This document shows positions 1 to 8,603 of a stretch of 64,000 nucleotides of DNA, piece by piece. Made by a program: the position numbers and the translations under genes. The notes under the pieces were generated by a model. It was not told where the DNA came from, did no database searches, and saw only the letters and a list, made by a program, of their open reading frames with translations. Source of the DNA: an uncultured Draconibacterium sp. (GTDB taxonomy: Bacteria; Bacteroidota; Bacteroidia; Bacteroidales; Prolixibacteraceae); NCBI RefSeq assembly GCF_963674925.1, contig NZ_OY771649.1, forward strand, positions 1,674,001 through 1,738,000. The letters run 5' to 3'. The first letter of the stretch is position 1. Each line of letters begins with the position of its first letter.

Positions 1-7
1 TATTTTT

Positions 8-1600
8 ATGGCCCTATTTTTAGTATACATGGTGCGGGTTTTAATCAAACACGTCTACTACAAGCTAAAACCGTGGATGCTTTTTATTATTTCGGCCGCA
101 ATGTTTGCGTCATTGGCTCCGTTCGGTTTTTTAAAACCACAACCTTCCGATTTTGAAAACGAATTTTCGCTCTATGCAGCTACCAATAAACTTAATTTTT
201 TCAGTGAAAGTGTACTAACACGTTATGTCTTCAACGAGCCGTTGGACCAACAGACTTATACTTTTAAACCCAACGTGGCTACTGCTGATGGTTCTTTTAC
301 TTACCTCGACGAAGACTACCCTTTTCTTCACAAAGAAACAACACCCGATGTTTTGGGTAAATATTTTGAACCACTGGAATCCAGGCCGAACATTGTTTTT
401 ATTATTGTTGAAAGTCTTGGTCGGGCTTATAGTGGAGAGGGTGCTTATTTGGGAAGTTTTACTCCTTTTCTGGATTCGCTTATGGATAAGAGTTTGTACT
501 GGGAAAACAATTTAAGTACTTCGGGCCGAACCTTCGAGGTGCTTCCGTCAACCCTGGCATCGGTTCCCTTTGGCGACCGCGGTTTTACAGAGCTTGGCGA
601 AGAAATGCCCGATCATTTAAGCCTGCTCAGCATTTTAAAAACACAGGCCAATTACACGAGTTCGTTTACCTATGGCGGTGAAGCGCATTTCGATAATATG
701 GATGTTTTTCTGAAACGGCAAGGAATTGATAAAATTATCGACAATACCAATTTTGGCGCGGGATATGAAAAAATGCCGCCCTCTGCTACCAGTGGTTTCT
801 CGTGGGGATTTGGCGATAGAGAAATTTTCAGACGTTATATCGATGAAATTAAGGCCGACAACACTGCAAGTCCGCGAATGGATATTCTCCTTACTTTGTC
901 AATACACAGCCCTTTTGTGGTTGCCAACCAGGAATATTACCTTTCGAAATTTAACGAGCGATTGGAAAAATTAGAACTTTCGGAGAAAACAAAAAACTTC
1001 AATCGGAATTATCAGCAACAGTTTTCAACAGTGCTTTATTTTGATGATGCGCTAAGGTATTTCTTTAGCGAATTCAGAAAACTACCTTCGTTTAACAACA
1101 CCATTTTTGTTATAACGGGCGACCATCGTATGCCGGAAGTTCCGATAAGTACGCAGCTCGACAGATTTCATGTGCCGCTGGTAATTTATTCGCCAATGAT
1201 AAAAAAGCCAGCTAAATTCTCATCCCTTGTTACCCATTTTGACATTACGCCTTCGTTGCTGGCCATGCTTGATGCCGATAGTATCATTTCGCGTCCGAAG
1301 GCCGCCGCCTGGATCGGACATGGCCTCGACAACGAAGAAGATTTCAGGGTTGCGAATGCCTATCCGCTGATGCGAAACAAAAACGAAATCCTCGATTTTA
1401 TCGATGGCGAACGGATGTTGGCCAACAAGGTAATTTACCAGGTTTACGAGAATATGGACATTGAAACTGTTGATGAGCCTGACCGGGAAAAAGAGCTTGA
1501 AGCTAAACTCAACAATTTCCTGTTAAAGAATAATCATGCTATTAAAAACAATAAACTTATTCCGGACTCGCTGAAAGTGTATACTTACAAAGAACAATAA
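8..1600 (+). CDS. LtaS/sulfatase-like membrane phosphotransferase, 5' end outside window
   Basis: Alkaline-phosphatase-superfamily enzyme of the LTA synthase/sulfatase type. A hydrophobic segment at about residues 22-39 precedes the extracytoplasmic catalytic domain, with the metal-binding segment NIVFIIVESLGR (about 127-138), the likely nucleophile Thr175 in SGRTFEV and the GDHRMPE motif (371-377). Family members transfer phosphoglycerol or phosphoethanolamine, or cleave phosphate or sulfate esters, outside the inner membrane. A Thr nucleophile instead of a formylglycine Cys or Ser favours phosphotransfer. Relatives usually have four or five N-terminal membrane helices. The frame is open to the left edge, so the gene is cut by the window and the ATG at 8 is probably internal. 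The substrate cannot be told. Confidence 0.82.
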   Translation: MALFLVYMVRVLIKHVYYKLKPWMLFIISAAMFASLAPFGFLKPQPSDFENEFSLYAATNKLNFFSESVLTRYVFNEPLDQQTYTFKPNVATADGSFTYLDEDYPFLHKETTPDVLGKYFEPLESRPNIVFIIVESLGRAYSGEGAYLGSFTPFLDSLMDKSLYWENNLSTSGRTFEVLPSTLASVPFGDRGFTELGEEMPDHLSLLSILKTQANYTSSFTYGGEAHFDNMDVFLKRQGIDKIIDNTNFGAGYEKMPPSATSGFSWGFGDREIFRRYIDEIKADNTASPRMDILLTLSIHSPFVVANQEYYLSKFNERLEKLELSEKTKNFNRNYQQQFSTVLYFDDALRYFFSEFRKLPSFNNTIFVITGDHRMPEVPISTQLDRFHVPLVIYSPMIKKPAKFSSLVTHFDITPSLLAMLDADSIISRPKAAAWIGHGLDNEEDFRVANAYPLMRNKNEILDFIDGERMLANKVIYQVYENMDIETVDEPDREKELEAKLNNFLLKNNHAIKNNKLIPDSLKVYTYKEQ

Positions 1601-1997
1601 GTATAAGAACACGACTTGAGCGAACATCATTTTGGTGTTGAAAAAGCGATCCGCCCGGTATCTGGCAATTGTAGTCATCAATTACAAGGTTGAGCATTTT
1701 GATTATTTTCTGATTTATGGTTAATTTTTGATCTATTAAAACTATTTTTAAGCCAAATAAACCAAATACGGAGAAGTTCAATGGTAACAATTTGTTCTAA
1801 AACCGCTTCCCAAAACGATTTAAAAAACTTGCTGTTATAGCGCCGGAATTGGGCTTTTAGACCGACTGCCGTCAGGCTGCATAAACAATAAAATATGAAA
1901 CGAGCATGAATTTTTATTCTTCAAATTCACAAACAAGAAGAATTTAAATTCATCGGGAGTTACATCGAATACAAATGAAACGAACAATTTTAATGAG
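1601..1997. other. gene-free spacer
   Basis: AT-rich spacer between two same-strand genes. Open frames here are short and do not resemble proteins; the minus-strand ones run into the flanking genes. A short GC-rich imperfect palindrome lies near 1860-1880 (GACTGCC/GGCTGC). No convincing promoter, terminator or RNA was recognised. Confidence 0.5.
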
Positions 1998-3191
1998 ATG
2001 AAACTAAAACTTACTCTGATTCTGATTTTTTGCATCACCATTTCTTTTGCCCAAAAAGGAGTAATTGATGAAGCAAATAAGCTTATTGAATTAAAAAAAT
2101 ATGAATCGGCATTTAAGCTGCTGGACGATGCTGATCCGAATGATGAAAAACCGGAAATAGCAATTGCAAAAACCAAGCTGGTATTAAACTACTATGTTTC
2201 GAGTGAAATGCACGAGATTTTTGCGTTAAAAGACTTAACCCCTAACGAGAAACTATCAGCTATTCGTGGAAGTGAAGGTAATTTTACCAACTACAAATTT
2301 TCGCCTAATACCGTATTATCCGACCTGATTGAGAAATACCCGGACAACTATGAGTTGCAAAAAGAATTAGGAAACTTCTATCATGAGATTCATTTAAAAT
2401 ACGACGATAACTGGTTATTGCCGGATTCGGTTTTAGTTGAAAAATTCCAAAGCTATTACCTGAATGCCTATGATCATGATGTGTTTGATGCCTGGTCGGC
2501 TTATGGTATTGGCTATGCCTATCTTATCAACCTAGATTATCAGTCATCTATTCCGTACTTTAAAAAATCGATCGAACTAAACAATAAAGACCCGTACAGC
2601 AATTATAATCTTGCTTATGCCTATCTGTACACCGATCAAACAGAAAAAGGAATAGAAAGTGCCAAAAAAGCCTTGGACCTGTATGACGATCCCGGAAATA
2701 AGGCCAATGTGGCCAGAATGATAGCAGTAATGTACCTGGAGCTTGAGGATTCGGTAAACGCCATGGAGTATTACAAAAGATCTGATGCCATTCAACCTGA
2801 TAATTATTCTACTGTAGAAGCACTACTGGAGTTGGAAATGGCGCTAAATATGGAATCATATAAGGAGCGCACAAAGCAGTTTTTCTTACTGGCTCCAGAA
2901 GCTCCGGCAGTTTATCAAGACCTGATGAGATTTTACTGGACCGCGAATAAACCTGACGAGTTGATCCAATTCTTAGCAGAGCAAACAAACAACTATTCTG
3001 CCGATTACAGAGTTAGCGGAAACTTAAAATTCTACACGGCCTTGATTCAACACGACAAAAAAGATTTTAAGAATGCTAAATTGAATTTTCAGTTGGCAAA
3101 AGAAGCTTATGAAAAAGTTTTTGCTTCTGATCATCAGGTGTTCAAAGTAATTGAGTCGTATAACAATAAGTTGGCAAACTACGGTTCCTGA
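1998..3191 (+). CDS. Secreted TPR-repeat protein
   Basis: A 397-residue protein with an N-terminal signal peptide (hydrophobic 4-15, likely cut after FAQ at 19), so probably periplasmic. Tetratricopeptide-type helix pairs are readable at about 165-275 (AYGIGYAYLINLDYQSSIPY, NYNLAYAYLYTDQTEKGIES, ARMIAVMYLELEDSVNAMEY), consistent with a protein-protein scaffold. No enzymatic motif is visible. The ATG at 1998 is chosen because the upstream ATG at 1975 meets a stop after a few codons. It is separated from both neighbours by several hundred bases, so it is probably transcribed alone. Its partner is unknown. Confidence 0.8.
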   Translation: MKLKLTLILIFCITISFAQKGVIDEANKLIELKKYESAFKLLDDADPNDEKPEIAIAKTKLVLNYYVSSEMHEIFALKDLTPNEKLSAIRGSEGNFTNYKFSPNTVLSDLIEKYPDNYELQKELGNFYHEIHLKYDDNWLLPDSVLVEKFQSYYLNAYDHDVFDAWSAYGIGYAYLINLDYQSSIPYFKKSIELNNKDPYSNYNLAYAYLYTDQTEKGIESAKKALDLYDDPGNKANVARMIAVMYLELEDSVNAMEYYKRSDAIQPDNYSTVEALLELEMALNMESYKERTKQFFLLAPEAPAVYQDLMRFYWTANKPDELIQFLAEQTNNYSADYRVSGNLKFYTALIQHDKKDFKNAKLNFQLAKEAYEKVFASDHQVFKVIESYNNKLANYGS

Positions 3192-3477
3192 GAGTTTGTA
3201 TACTAGTGTGGTTCAAGGGTATAAAAGGGGCAGCTTGTAGCCTCGATTGTTTCTGTTCTACTACCCAGACAATTCCCCCCCTCACCCCAATTTGCAATCG
3301 GGGTGCAATTCTACCGAATTGAATATGAACTGATCAGGCTGTGGCTGAGGTTCGGATTAGCTATAATTTTAATAGCTGGTACTTAAAATCCGCTATTGAT
3401 AATTATTTTAAGATAAAACTTGCAATATATCATCCTGTTATGTAAAATTGCATGAATCAAATACCTCAATTATTAGC

Positions 3478-6126
3478 ATGCCAAAAGCTTTCCGGTTTTC
3501 TCTACTCTTACTGATTTTTGAATTTTGTTTACGAAGCAGTTTTGCTCAGGAAGTCGCTGTTTCGATCGATTCGGTATTTTCCTCGTTTGCGAACAGGCCA
3601 CCCATGGAAAAGTTGTATTTGCACACCGACCGGAATATTTATACCACCGGAGGTACCATCTGGTTCAGAGCTTACCTGCTTACTGCAACCGGTAACTTTC
3701 CCGCAACAATGAGCAATTTTATTTACGTTGAATTGTACGATCAGGCCGATTCGTTGGTATGCCGAAAGAAAATAAAGAAGATTGATGGTGTATTTAGCGG
3801 TAATATAAAGCTGGAATCTACTCTCCCTGAGGGCAGCTATTTTATCAGGGCTTATTCCATGTGGATGTTAAATCAGGGGCTTGACAATCTATTTTACAAG
3901 CCAATACATATAGGGAGTTTGCAAACGCACAAAATCACTTCGAAGATCGAGTTTCGTGAGAACGATGGGGAACAACAAACTGCCAGCATTTATTTTGCCG
4001 ATAAAAACGGAGATCCGGTAACCGGCACCCGTGTTAAGTGTACTTTGCATTTAGGGAATTCAACAGCAGAAGTTTTATCACGAACGACAGGAGACGATGG
4101 AAAAATAAACTTTGATTTCAATCCGGAAAATAATGGTTCTTCCAGTCGGTTTATTGAAGTTGAGTTTGAGAAGAGTGAGATGGAATACCATACCAAATTC
4201 TTTATAGAAAAAGAAGATGAGGGACAGCTGGATGTGCAGTTTTTTCCTGAAGGTGGTGATCTTATCGATGGTGTTATAAACAGGGTTGCTTTCAAAGCAA
4301 TTGGAAGCGACGGTTATTCCAGGAATGTTCGGGGTGTTGTTTTGAATGCTAAAAACGATACAATTACGAACATTGCAAGCGAGCACCTCGGAATGGGGGC
4401 CTTTTACATAATTCCCGAAACAGGAGAAGAGTATCATGCCGAAATCAGAGATGTGGAAGATAGAATCGTACGTTTTCCATTGCCGCAGCATTATAAGAAA
4501 GGGGCTGCTTTAACGGTTGTTAGCAGAGGGGAATCAATTCATTTGAATGTCAGGCAACAAAACTTTAATGCGATTGACTCCTGTTACATAATGGCTTATC
4601 TAGGTGAAAGATTGCTTTTTACTCAGAAACTGAACAACACTTTTTATAAAATACCAAAAGATATATTTCCTGAGGGAATCGTGAATTTTGTGTTGTTAAA
4701 TGATAAAAAAGAGACCATCTCAAGCCGGATGGTATTTATCCGAAAAGATGAGGATGTAAATCTTCATGTGCAGCCAAACAAAGAGAATTACCAAAGGCGC
4801 GACAGTGTGTTTCTAAAACTTTCTATACTTCAGCAGGATTCGACTGTGCATTCAGGTAGCTTTTCGATAGCTGTTACAGACGACCTGGTGGTAAACATTG
4901 ATTCGTTAAGTGATAATATCTGCACAAGTCTCTTGTTGACTTCTGATTTGAAAGGTTATGTGGAAGAGCCCGGATTCTACTTTTTAAACAATGCTGACAG
5001 TACAAATTTCTACCTCGATTTGTTGATGCTTACGCAAGGCTGGAAGCGTTTTGATCTTAACGAATTATTGCAACACGGAGTTCCTCCTGCCAAATATTAC
5101 CTTGAATTGGGGCAAACCCTATCAGGGAATTATCAGAAAATGCTTTTGCAGAAAAAGAAAACTACTGAAATAAAGGCATTGGCTGTTAACCCGGTTATCA
5201 CTGCATCGGCTTTCACCGATGAGAACAACAACTTCATTTTTAATGAATTGAATTTTCCGGAGAATACAACATTCATCGTACGTGCAGAACGTTTCACCAA
5301 TATTAAACAGGAGCCTGCCGGGATAATCACCTTTGAGAAGGATACATTTCCTTCGTTTCAACATGCCGGAGTAATACCCCATAAAACAGAGGGTTTTACA
5401 GGTAAGGCATTTAAAAATGCCACAGAACGCGTTTATTACGAAGATGGAGGAAAGATGATTGTATTAGACGAAATTGAGATCAAGGTTGAAGATAAGACAA
5501 AACAAATTCTGGAAAGCAAGTATGGTATATCCAGTAATGTTTTTGACCAGGATAGAATCTCAAGATCTTTCCCGGTATCGCAGCCGATTGAAATTGTACT
5601 TCGGACATTACCGGGCGTATCCCGGATTGAAAATGGTAATGTTTTTCTCTCCCGTGGAAATGGGGCGGCTGAGATATTGGTGGATGGAATGGAACAAACG
5701 CTGGAAGATATTGGAGATCTTTATTCTGATAATATCGATCATATTGCTACAATTGTTGGTGCCGGCGCTGCGGTTTACAGTAGAAAAGGGGGAGCGAACG
5801 GTGTAATAATTATTAGTGTGAAGGAAGGCGGGCAGTTTCAATATGAACTCAAGGGCGTGAAAAAAATTACACCTTTGGGATATCAGAAACCTGTTGAGTT
5901 TTATGTCCCCAAATATGAGATTGATTCAGTTCGAATGGTGAAACAACCCGATATGCGCTCCACCGTTTTTTGGGCCCCCAACGTTACCATCCAGGACGGA
6001 GAAAAAACAACTGTAAGTTTTTATACCGCTGATCCATCCACTACCTATACTTATATTATTGAAGGAGTTGATGATGGTGGAAATTTATACCGGACGGTAG
6101 GAAAACTCAGGAGAGAGGATGAATAG
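3478..6126 (+). CDS. MG2-domain protein with barrel-less TonB plug domain
   Basis: An 882-residue exported protein. The frame opens at a TTG (3448), but the ATG at 3478 is followed directly by a signal peptide (hydrophobic core about 7-18, cut near FAQ at 24), so I start there. An alpha-2-macroglobulin-like MG2 segment begins at about residue 43 (EKLYLHTDRNIYTTGGTIWF) and further beta-rich domains follow. Near the C-terminus (about 690-785) is a TonB-receptor plug: LRTLPGVSRIENG, ILVDGMEQTLEDI, IATIVGAGAAVYSRKGGANG. No outer-membrane barrel follows; about 95 residues remain. The family is common in Bacteroidota and its function is not established; a role at the outer membrane with a TonB-type partner is only a guess. 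It faces the 235-residue gene across the heptamer array. Confidence 0.78.
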   Translation: MPKAFRFSLLLLIFEFCLRSSFAQEVAVSIDSVFSSFANRPPMEKLYLHTDRNIYTTGGTIWFRAYLLTATGNFPATMSNFIYVELYDQADSLVCRKKIKKIDGVFSGNIKLESTLPEGSYFIRAYSMWMLNQGLDNLFYKPIHIGSLQTHKITSKIEFRENDGEQQTASIYFADKNGDPVTGTRVKCTLHLGNSTAEVLSRTTGDDGKINFDFNPENNGSSSRFIEVEFEKSEMEYHTKFFIEKEDEGQLDVQFFPEGGDLIDGVINRVAFKAIGSDGYSRNVRGVVLNAKNDTITNIASEHLGMGAFYIIPETGEEYHAEIRDVEDRIVRFPLPQHYKKGAALTVVSRGESIHLNVRQQNFNAIDSCYIMAYLGERLLFTQKLNNTFYKIPKDIFPEGIVNFVLLNDKKETISSRMVFIRKDEDVNLHVQPNKENYQRRDSVFLKLSILQQDSTVHSGSFSIAVTDDLVVNIDSLSDNICTSLLLTSDLKGYVEEPGFYFLNNADSTNFYLDLLMLTQGWKRFDLNELLQHGVPPAKYYLELGQTLSGNYQKMLLQKKKTTEIKALAVNPVITASAFTDENNNFIFNELNFPENTTFIVRAERFTNIKQEPAGIITFEKDTFPSFQHAGVIPHKTEGFTGKAFKNATERVYYEDGGKMIVLDEIEIKVEDKTKQILESKYGISSNVFDQDRISRSFPVSQPIEIVLRTLPGVSRIENGNVFLSRGNGAAEILVDGMEQTLEDIGDLYSDNIDHIATIVGAGAAVYSRKGGANGVIIISVKEGGQFQYELKGVKKITPLGYQKPVEFYVPKYEIDSVRMVKQPDMRSTVFWAPNVTIQDGEKTTVSFYTADPSTTYTYIIEGVDDGGNLYRTVGKLRREDE

Positions 6127-6320
6127 GTCATGATAAAAATATTGCACCGCTGATTAAAACTGCTAAGGGTGGATAGTACTAATTCTTTGCATTGACGAGA
6201 AATAATTACCGCACTGCCATCACTCATTTTTAGTTAGCTCTGTCATGTTTCTCAAATGAAAACAGATGTCGGGCATTGATCAGGAGGGATTGACCATATC
6301 AGATAAAACCAGCACCGCTG

Positions 6321-6342
6321 CCGCGCGAATCCTTTCGCGTGG
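6321..6342. other. stem-loop after the MG2/plug gene
   Basis: Nine-pair hairpin with one G-U pair: CCGCGCGAA (6321-6329) against TTCGCGTGG (6334-6342), loop TCCT. No T-run follows, so it is not a classical intrinsic terminator. It lies 195 bp after the upstream stop codon and 55 bp before the heptamer array, and may cap the 3' end of that transcript. Confidence 0.4.
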
Positions 6343-6396
6343 TGTCCAACTTGCCCCGATATTGAATTTTCTACCGCCCTGCACACATTATTGCCA

Positions 6397-6602
6397 TGCG
6401 AGTATATAAAAATAGCCTGCGAGGGGCTATTATAAGGGCGCGAGGTAGTTTTACTTAGGTGCGAGGGCCTGATATTTACCTGCGAGGTACTAATATACAT
6501 GTGCGAGGTAACCTCGCATGCCTTTTTATATCCCTCGCACGCTATTATCTATTCCTCGCGTACATTTAGATATACCTCGCACCCTATTGCGATTACCTCG
6601 CA
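6397..6602. repeat. 21-bp-period heptamer array with central dyad
   Basis: The heptamer TGCGAGG starts at 6397 (last base T), 6418, 6439 (first base C), 6460, 6481 and 6502, always 21 bp apart. It then appears inverted as CCTCGCA starting at 6512, 6533, 6554 (last base G), 6575 and 6596, again always 21 bp apart. The two innermost sites form the 17-bp palindrome TGCGAGGTAACCTCGCA centred on 6510. The 14-bp spacers are AT-rich, differ from one another and do not pair across the dyad, so only the heptamers and their phase are conserved. The array lies between convergent genes. The 21-bp period is about two B-DNA turns, which would put all sites on one helix face. It is not a CRISPR (unit too short, orientation flips) and not coding (in-frame stops). 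Function unknown. Confidence 0.93.
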
Positions 6603-6629
6603 TACCAATATTTGATACAATGACGGGGT

Positions 6630-7337
6630 TTAGCCGGCAGAATTGCTTTTGCGTTGATCCTTTTGCTTCCAGTATTGGCTAACATAACCCACATAACGGT
6701 CTTTTCGGTGGCGGAATATATACTGGCCGGCACTTCGGATCTCGCTTACCTGCCGGTGCAAAGTCCAAAACGCTTTATTGCGTGCAATGGCTGCTTCATT
6801 TAAATGATTCTTTTCGCTTTTACTTTGTGCCCACAATTCAGCAAGCTCTTCCGATTTTGCCGTTGCTGTGTCGAGTAAGGCCAGGTCGAAGCCAATCGCC
6901 GTTAGCAGCAGGCTGTTTTTCTGCCCCAGTACCGACAGATCATTCAGGTCCTGGATAAGATTTGCATAGCTGTTTCCTTTGGCGATATGTTTTATACGAC
7001 CGGCTAAATCAGGATTGTTCCGAAAGGCAAAACGCATGGATTGTAAAAGCCCGGCCTTGAGTTTAAGAGCTTCCGGTAGCTGTAATTTCCATTGCACTTG
7101 CGCATCGCCCGGAGTTTTTAATTTCTTTTCCCATAGGGTTTGAGCATCACGACAGGCTTTTATATTTTCCGGCAATTTGAGAACCAATTCCTCATCAACA
7201 CCTGCTTTTACCAACTCAGGCACATCATCACACCATACATAAAGGTTTTCGGCTTCCTGCAAAAACGTGGCAACGGGTTGGTTAGGACGCGACGATTTTA
7301 TTTCGTCAGGCTTGGTTGTTTTGTTGACTGGTGGCAT
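6630..7337 (-). CDS. Unrecognised 235-residue helical protein beside the array
   Basis: No family was recognised. The protein is soluble, with no signal peptide or membrane segment, and looks almost wholly alpha-helical, with many Leu/Ala/Lys-rich stretches (PEALKLKAGLLQSMRFAF at about 86-103, AKSEELAELWAQSKSEKN at about 160-177). The C-terminus is strongly basic and aromatic (FRHRKDRYVGYVSQYWKQK), which could contact nucleic acid or membrane phosphate. Start is the ATG at 7335-7337. Its stop codon lies 28 bp from the last heptamer of the array, making it the closest gene to that element. It is separated from the upstream metal-uptake operon by a hairpin (7431-7462), so it probably has its own promoter in 7338-7430. 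A link with the array is inference from position only. Confidence 0.72.
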   Translation of the reverse strand: MPPVNKTTKPDEIKSSRPNQPVATFLQEAENLYVWCDDVPELVKAGVDEELVLKLPENIKACRDAQTLWEKKLKTPGDAQVQWKLQLPEALKLKAGLLQSMRFAFRNNPDLAGRIKHIAKGNSYANLIQDLNDLSVLGQKNSLLLTAIGFDLALLDTATAKSEELAELWAQSKSEKNHLNEAAIARNKAFWTLHRQVSEIRSAGQYIFRHRKDRYVGYVSQYWKQKDQRKSNSAG

Positions 7338-7430
7338 TTTTTTCGATTTGGGTGAATCAATATCTTTTTGTTAAGCACAAGATAGTTTAGATTTGATAAA
7401 AAGGCAAATTGCAATTTGGGTTGGATATTA

Positions 7431-7462
7431 TAAAAGCATCGCCCTTACAGACGATGCTTTTA
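7431..7462 (-). terminator. terminator hairpin of the metal-uptake operon
   Basis: Eleven-pair stem: TAAAAGCATCG (7431-7441) and CGATGCTTTTA (7452-7462) with a 10-nt loop. On the minus strand it follows the DUF4625 gene stop (7499) by 36 bp and ends in a short T-run, fitting the end of the Fur-to-DUF4625 transcript. Confidence 0.65.
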
Positions 7463-7498
7463 CTTGCCGGGCCTTTGCTTTTCTGACAAAATAAGACG

Positions 7499-7990
7499 CT
7501 AGCGATGCAGCATTTTAATGCTCAATCCTTTTTGTGCCGACCAGCCTTCTTTATCGGTTAGGCGTATCAAAAAATGATAATCCCCCTCGTCGTGCAGCTC
7601 AACACCATCACTTTCGGATATTGAAATAGTGAGGTTCGTTTCGTACTCCTTCAAACTTTCAGGAATAGAATAATCGTCGATGCTAACATAAGGATTCACC
7701 GGATCTTTATCCGGATCGGGATGGCAGCTTGTAACCTCCGTACTGTGCGAATGATGATCGAAATTATTGTGAATATCAATACTAAAAGCTCCCAGCTCAA
7801 GGTTATCGGAAAACCTCATTTTCAATACAAACGGTTCTCCAAAATAGATGGTATCGCAATTGGTTGGGAACGCGCCTGAAAAACTGATGTCGATTACCGG
7901 TTTCTCCTTATCTACTTCATTATCGTCGCTGCAGGCAGATGCAAAAAGCAGTAAAATGCTCAGTAGCGGCAGTATATTTGTTTTATTCAT
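7499..7990 (-). CDS. DUF4625-type lipoprotein, His-rich
   Basis: A 163-residue lipoprotein: hydrophobic signal ending in a lipobox with Cys20, followed by an acidic run (SDDNEVDKE) of the kind that sends Bacteroidota lipoproteins to the cell surface. The body is one beta-sandwich domain like DUF4625, with the typical DEGDYHFLIRLTDKEGWSAQ ending. The segment NNFDHHSHSTEV (about 90-101) is His-rich and could bind a metal. Last gene of a minus-strand set (Fur regulator, small Cys/His protein, TonB receptor, second DUF4625). By analogy with receptor-linked surface lipoproteins it may hand metal to the receptor; this is inference. It resembles its upstream neighbour, probably by duplication. Confidence 0.78.
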   Translation of the reverse strand: MNKTNILPLLSILLLFASACSDDNEVDKEKPVIDISFSGAFPTNCDTIYFGEPFVLKMRFSDNLELGAFSIDIHNNFDHHSHSTEVTSCHPDPDKDPVNPYVSIDDYSIPESLKEYETNLTISISESDGVELHDEGDYHFLIRLTDKEGWSAQKGLSIKMLHR

Positions 7991-8044
7991 AACAATACTT
8001 TTTTAAAGCCAACGGGCAAAAACACCCGTCGACTTTTTAATATT

Positions 8045-8485
8045 TTATTCTTCAATAATCTCTAATTCCGATTCGGCAGTCGATTGATTGCCTTCCATAT
8101 CGGTAACAATAAAATGAAAATGATAATCGCCAGCTTCGGCCCACTCTGCAATGTCGATGTGCTCGTGAAAAGTGGTGTTTTTTAAGCCCGTAAACTTTGT
8201 GTAGATCGTATCCACTTCCCACTCGGTTTCCAGTGCCGATTTATGTTCTCCTTCGTGATGAATAACCACCTGCACCAGATCGATTTTTCCTTCGGCAACA
8301 ATTTCTGCTTCAACGTGTAAATCGCTGCCAGCTACTCCGGTGTGGTCGTTTCCATGACTGTCGCCTTCGCCCAGCTCCGTTAGGGTAATTTCGGGTTTTG
8401 CAATTGTTGTGTCATCGTCATCACATGCTGTAAAAAAAACAGCTACTCCTAAAGTTATCGCAACTAATAAATTTCTCTTTTTCAT
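8045..8485 (-). CDS. DUF4625-type lipoprotein
   Basis: A 146-residue lipoprotein, starting at the ATG at 8485. The frame extends up to 8578, but only the 8485 start puts a basic n-region and hydrophobic core directly before the lipobox FFTAC (Cys21). Asp residues follow (DDDD), a surface-export type signal. The domain is DUF4625-like and rich in His and acidic residues (GDSHGNDHTG, IHHEGEHKS, FHEHIDIAEW, GDYHFHFIV), again suggesting metal contact. It lies 118 bp downstream of the TonB receptor and 54 bp before the second copy. Probably an outer-surface accessory of the receptor. Confidence 0.77.
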   Translation of the reverse strand: MKKRNLLVAITLGVAVFFTACDDDDTTIAKPEITLTELGEGDSHGNDHTGVAGSDLHVEAEIVAEGKIDLVQVVIHHEGEHKSALETEWEVDTIYTKFTGLKNTTFHEHIDIAEWAEAGDYHFHFIVTDMEGNQSTAESELEIIEE

Positions 8486-8603
8486 TCGTTTTAAATTGTT
8501 TGTTTTCAGTGGTAACTCATGTAACTCGCTTTTAATCATCCGCGTGTGAGTCAAATTTTGTAATGCTCGTTTCATCATTAAATAATTTTTGTTGATTTAA
8601 CAT

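Noticed and set aside
1557..1790. 77-codon minus-strand frame
   Set aside because: Overlaps the end of the LtaS-like gene and has no start context or recognisable domain.
3448..3477. TTG start extending the MG2/plug protein by ten residues
   Set aside because: The extension is not part of a signal peptide; the ATG at 3478 gives a standard one.
6252..6500. 82-codon minus-strand frame overlapping the array
   Set aside because: It covers only one arm, the period is not reflected in a protein repeat of any sense, and the other arm breaks the frame; a by-product of the array.
6397..6602. CRISPR array
   Set aside because: The repeated unit is only 7 bp, the orientation flips at the centre, and no cas gene is in the window.
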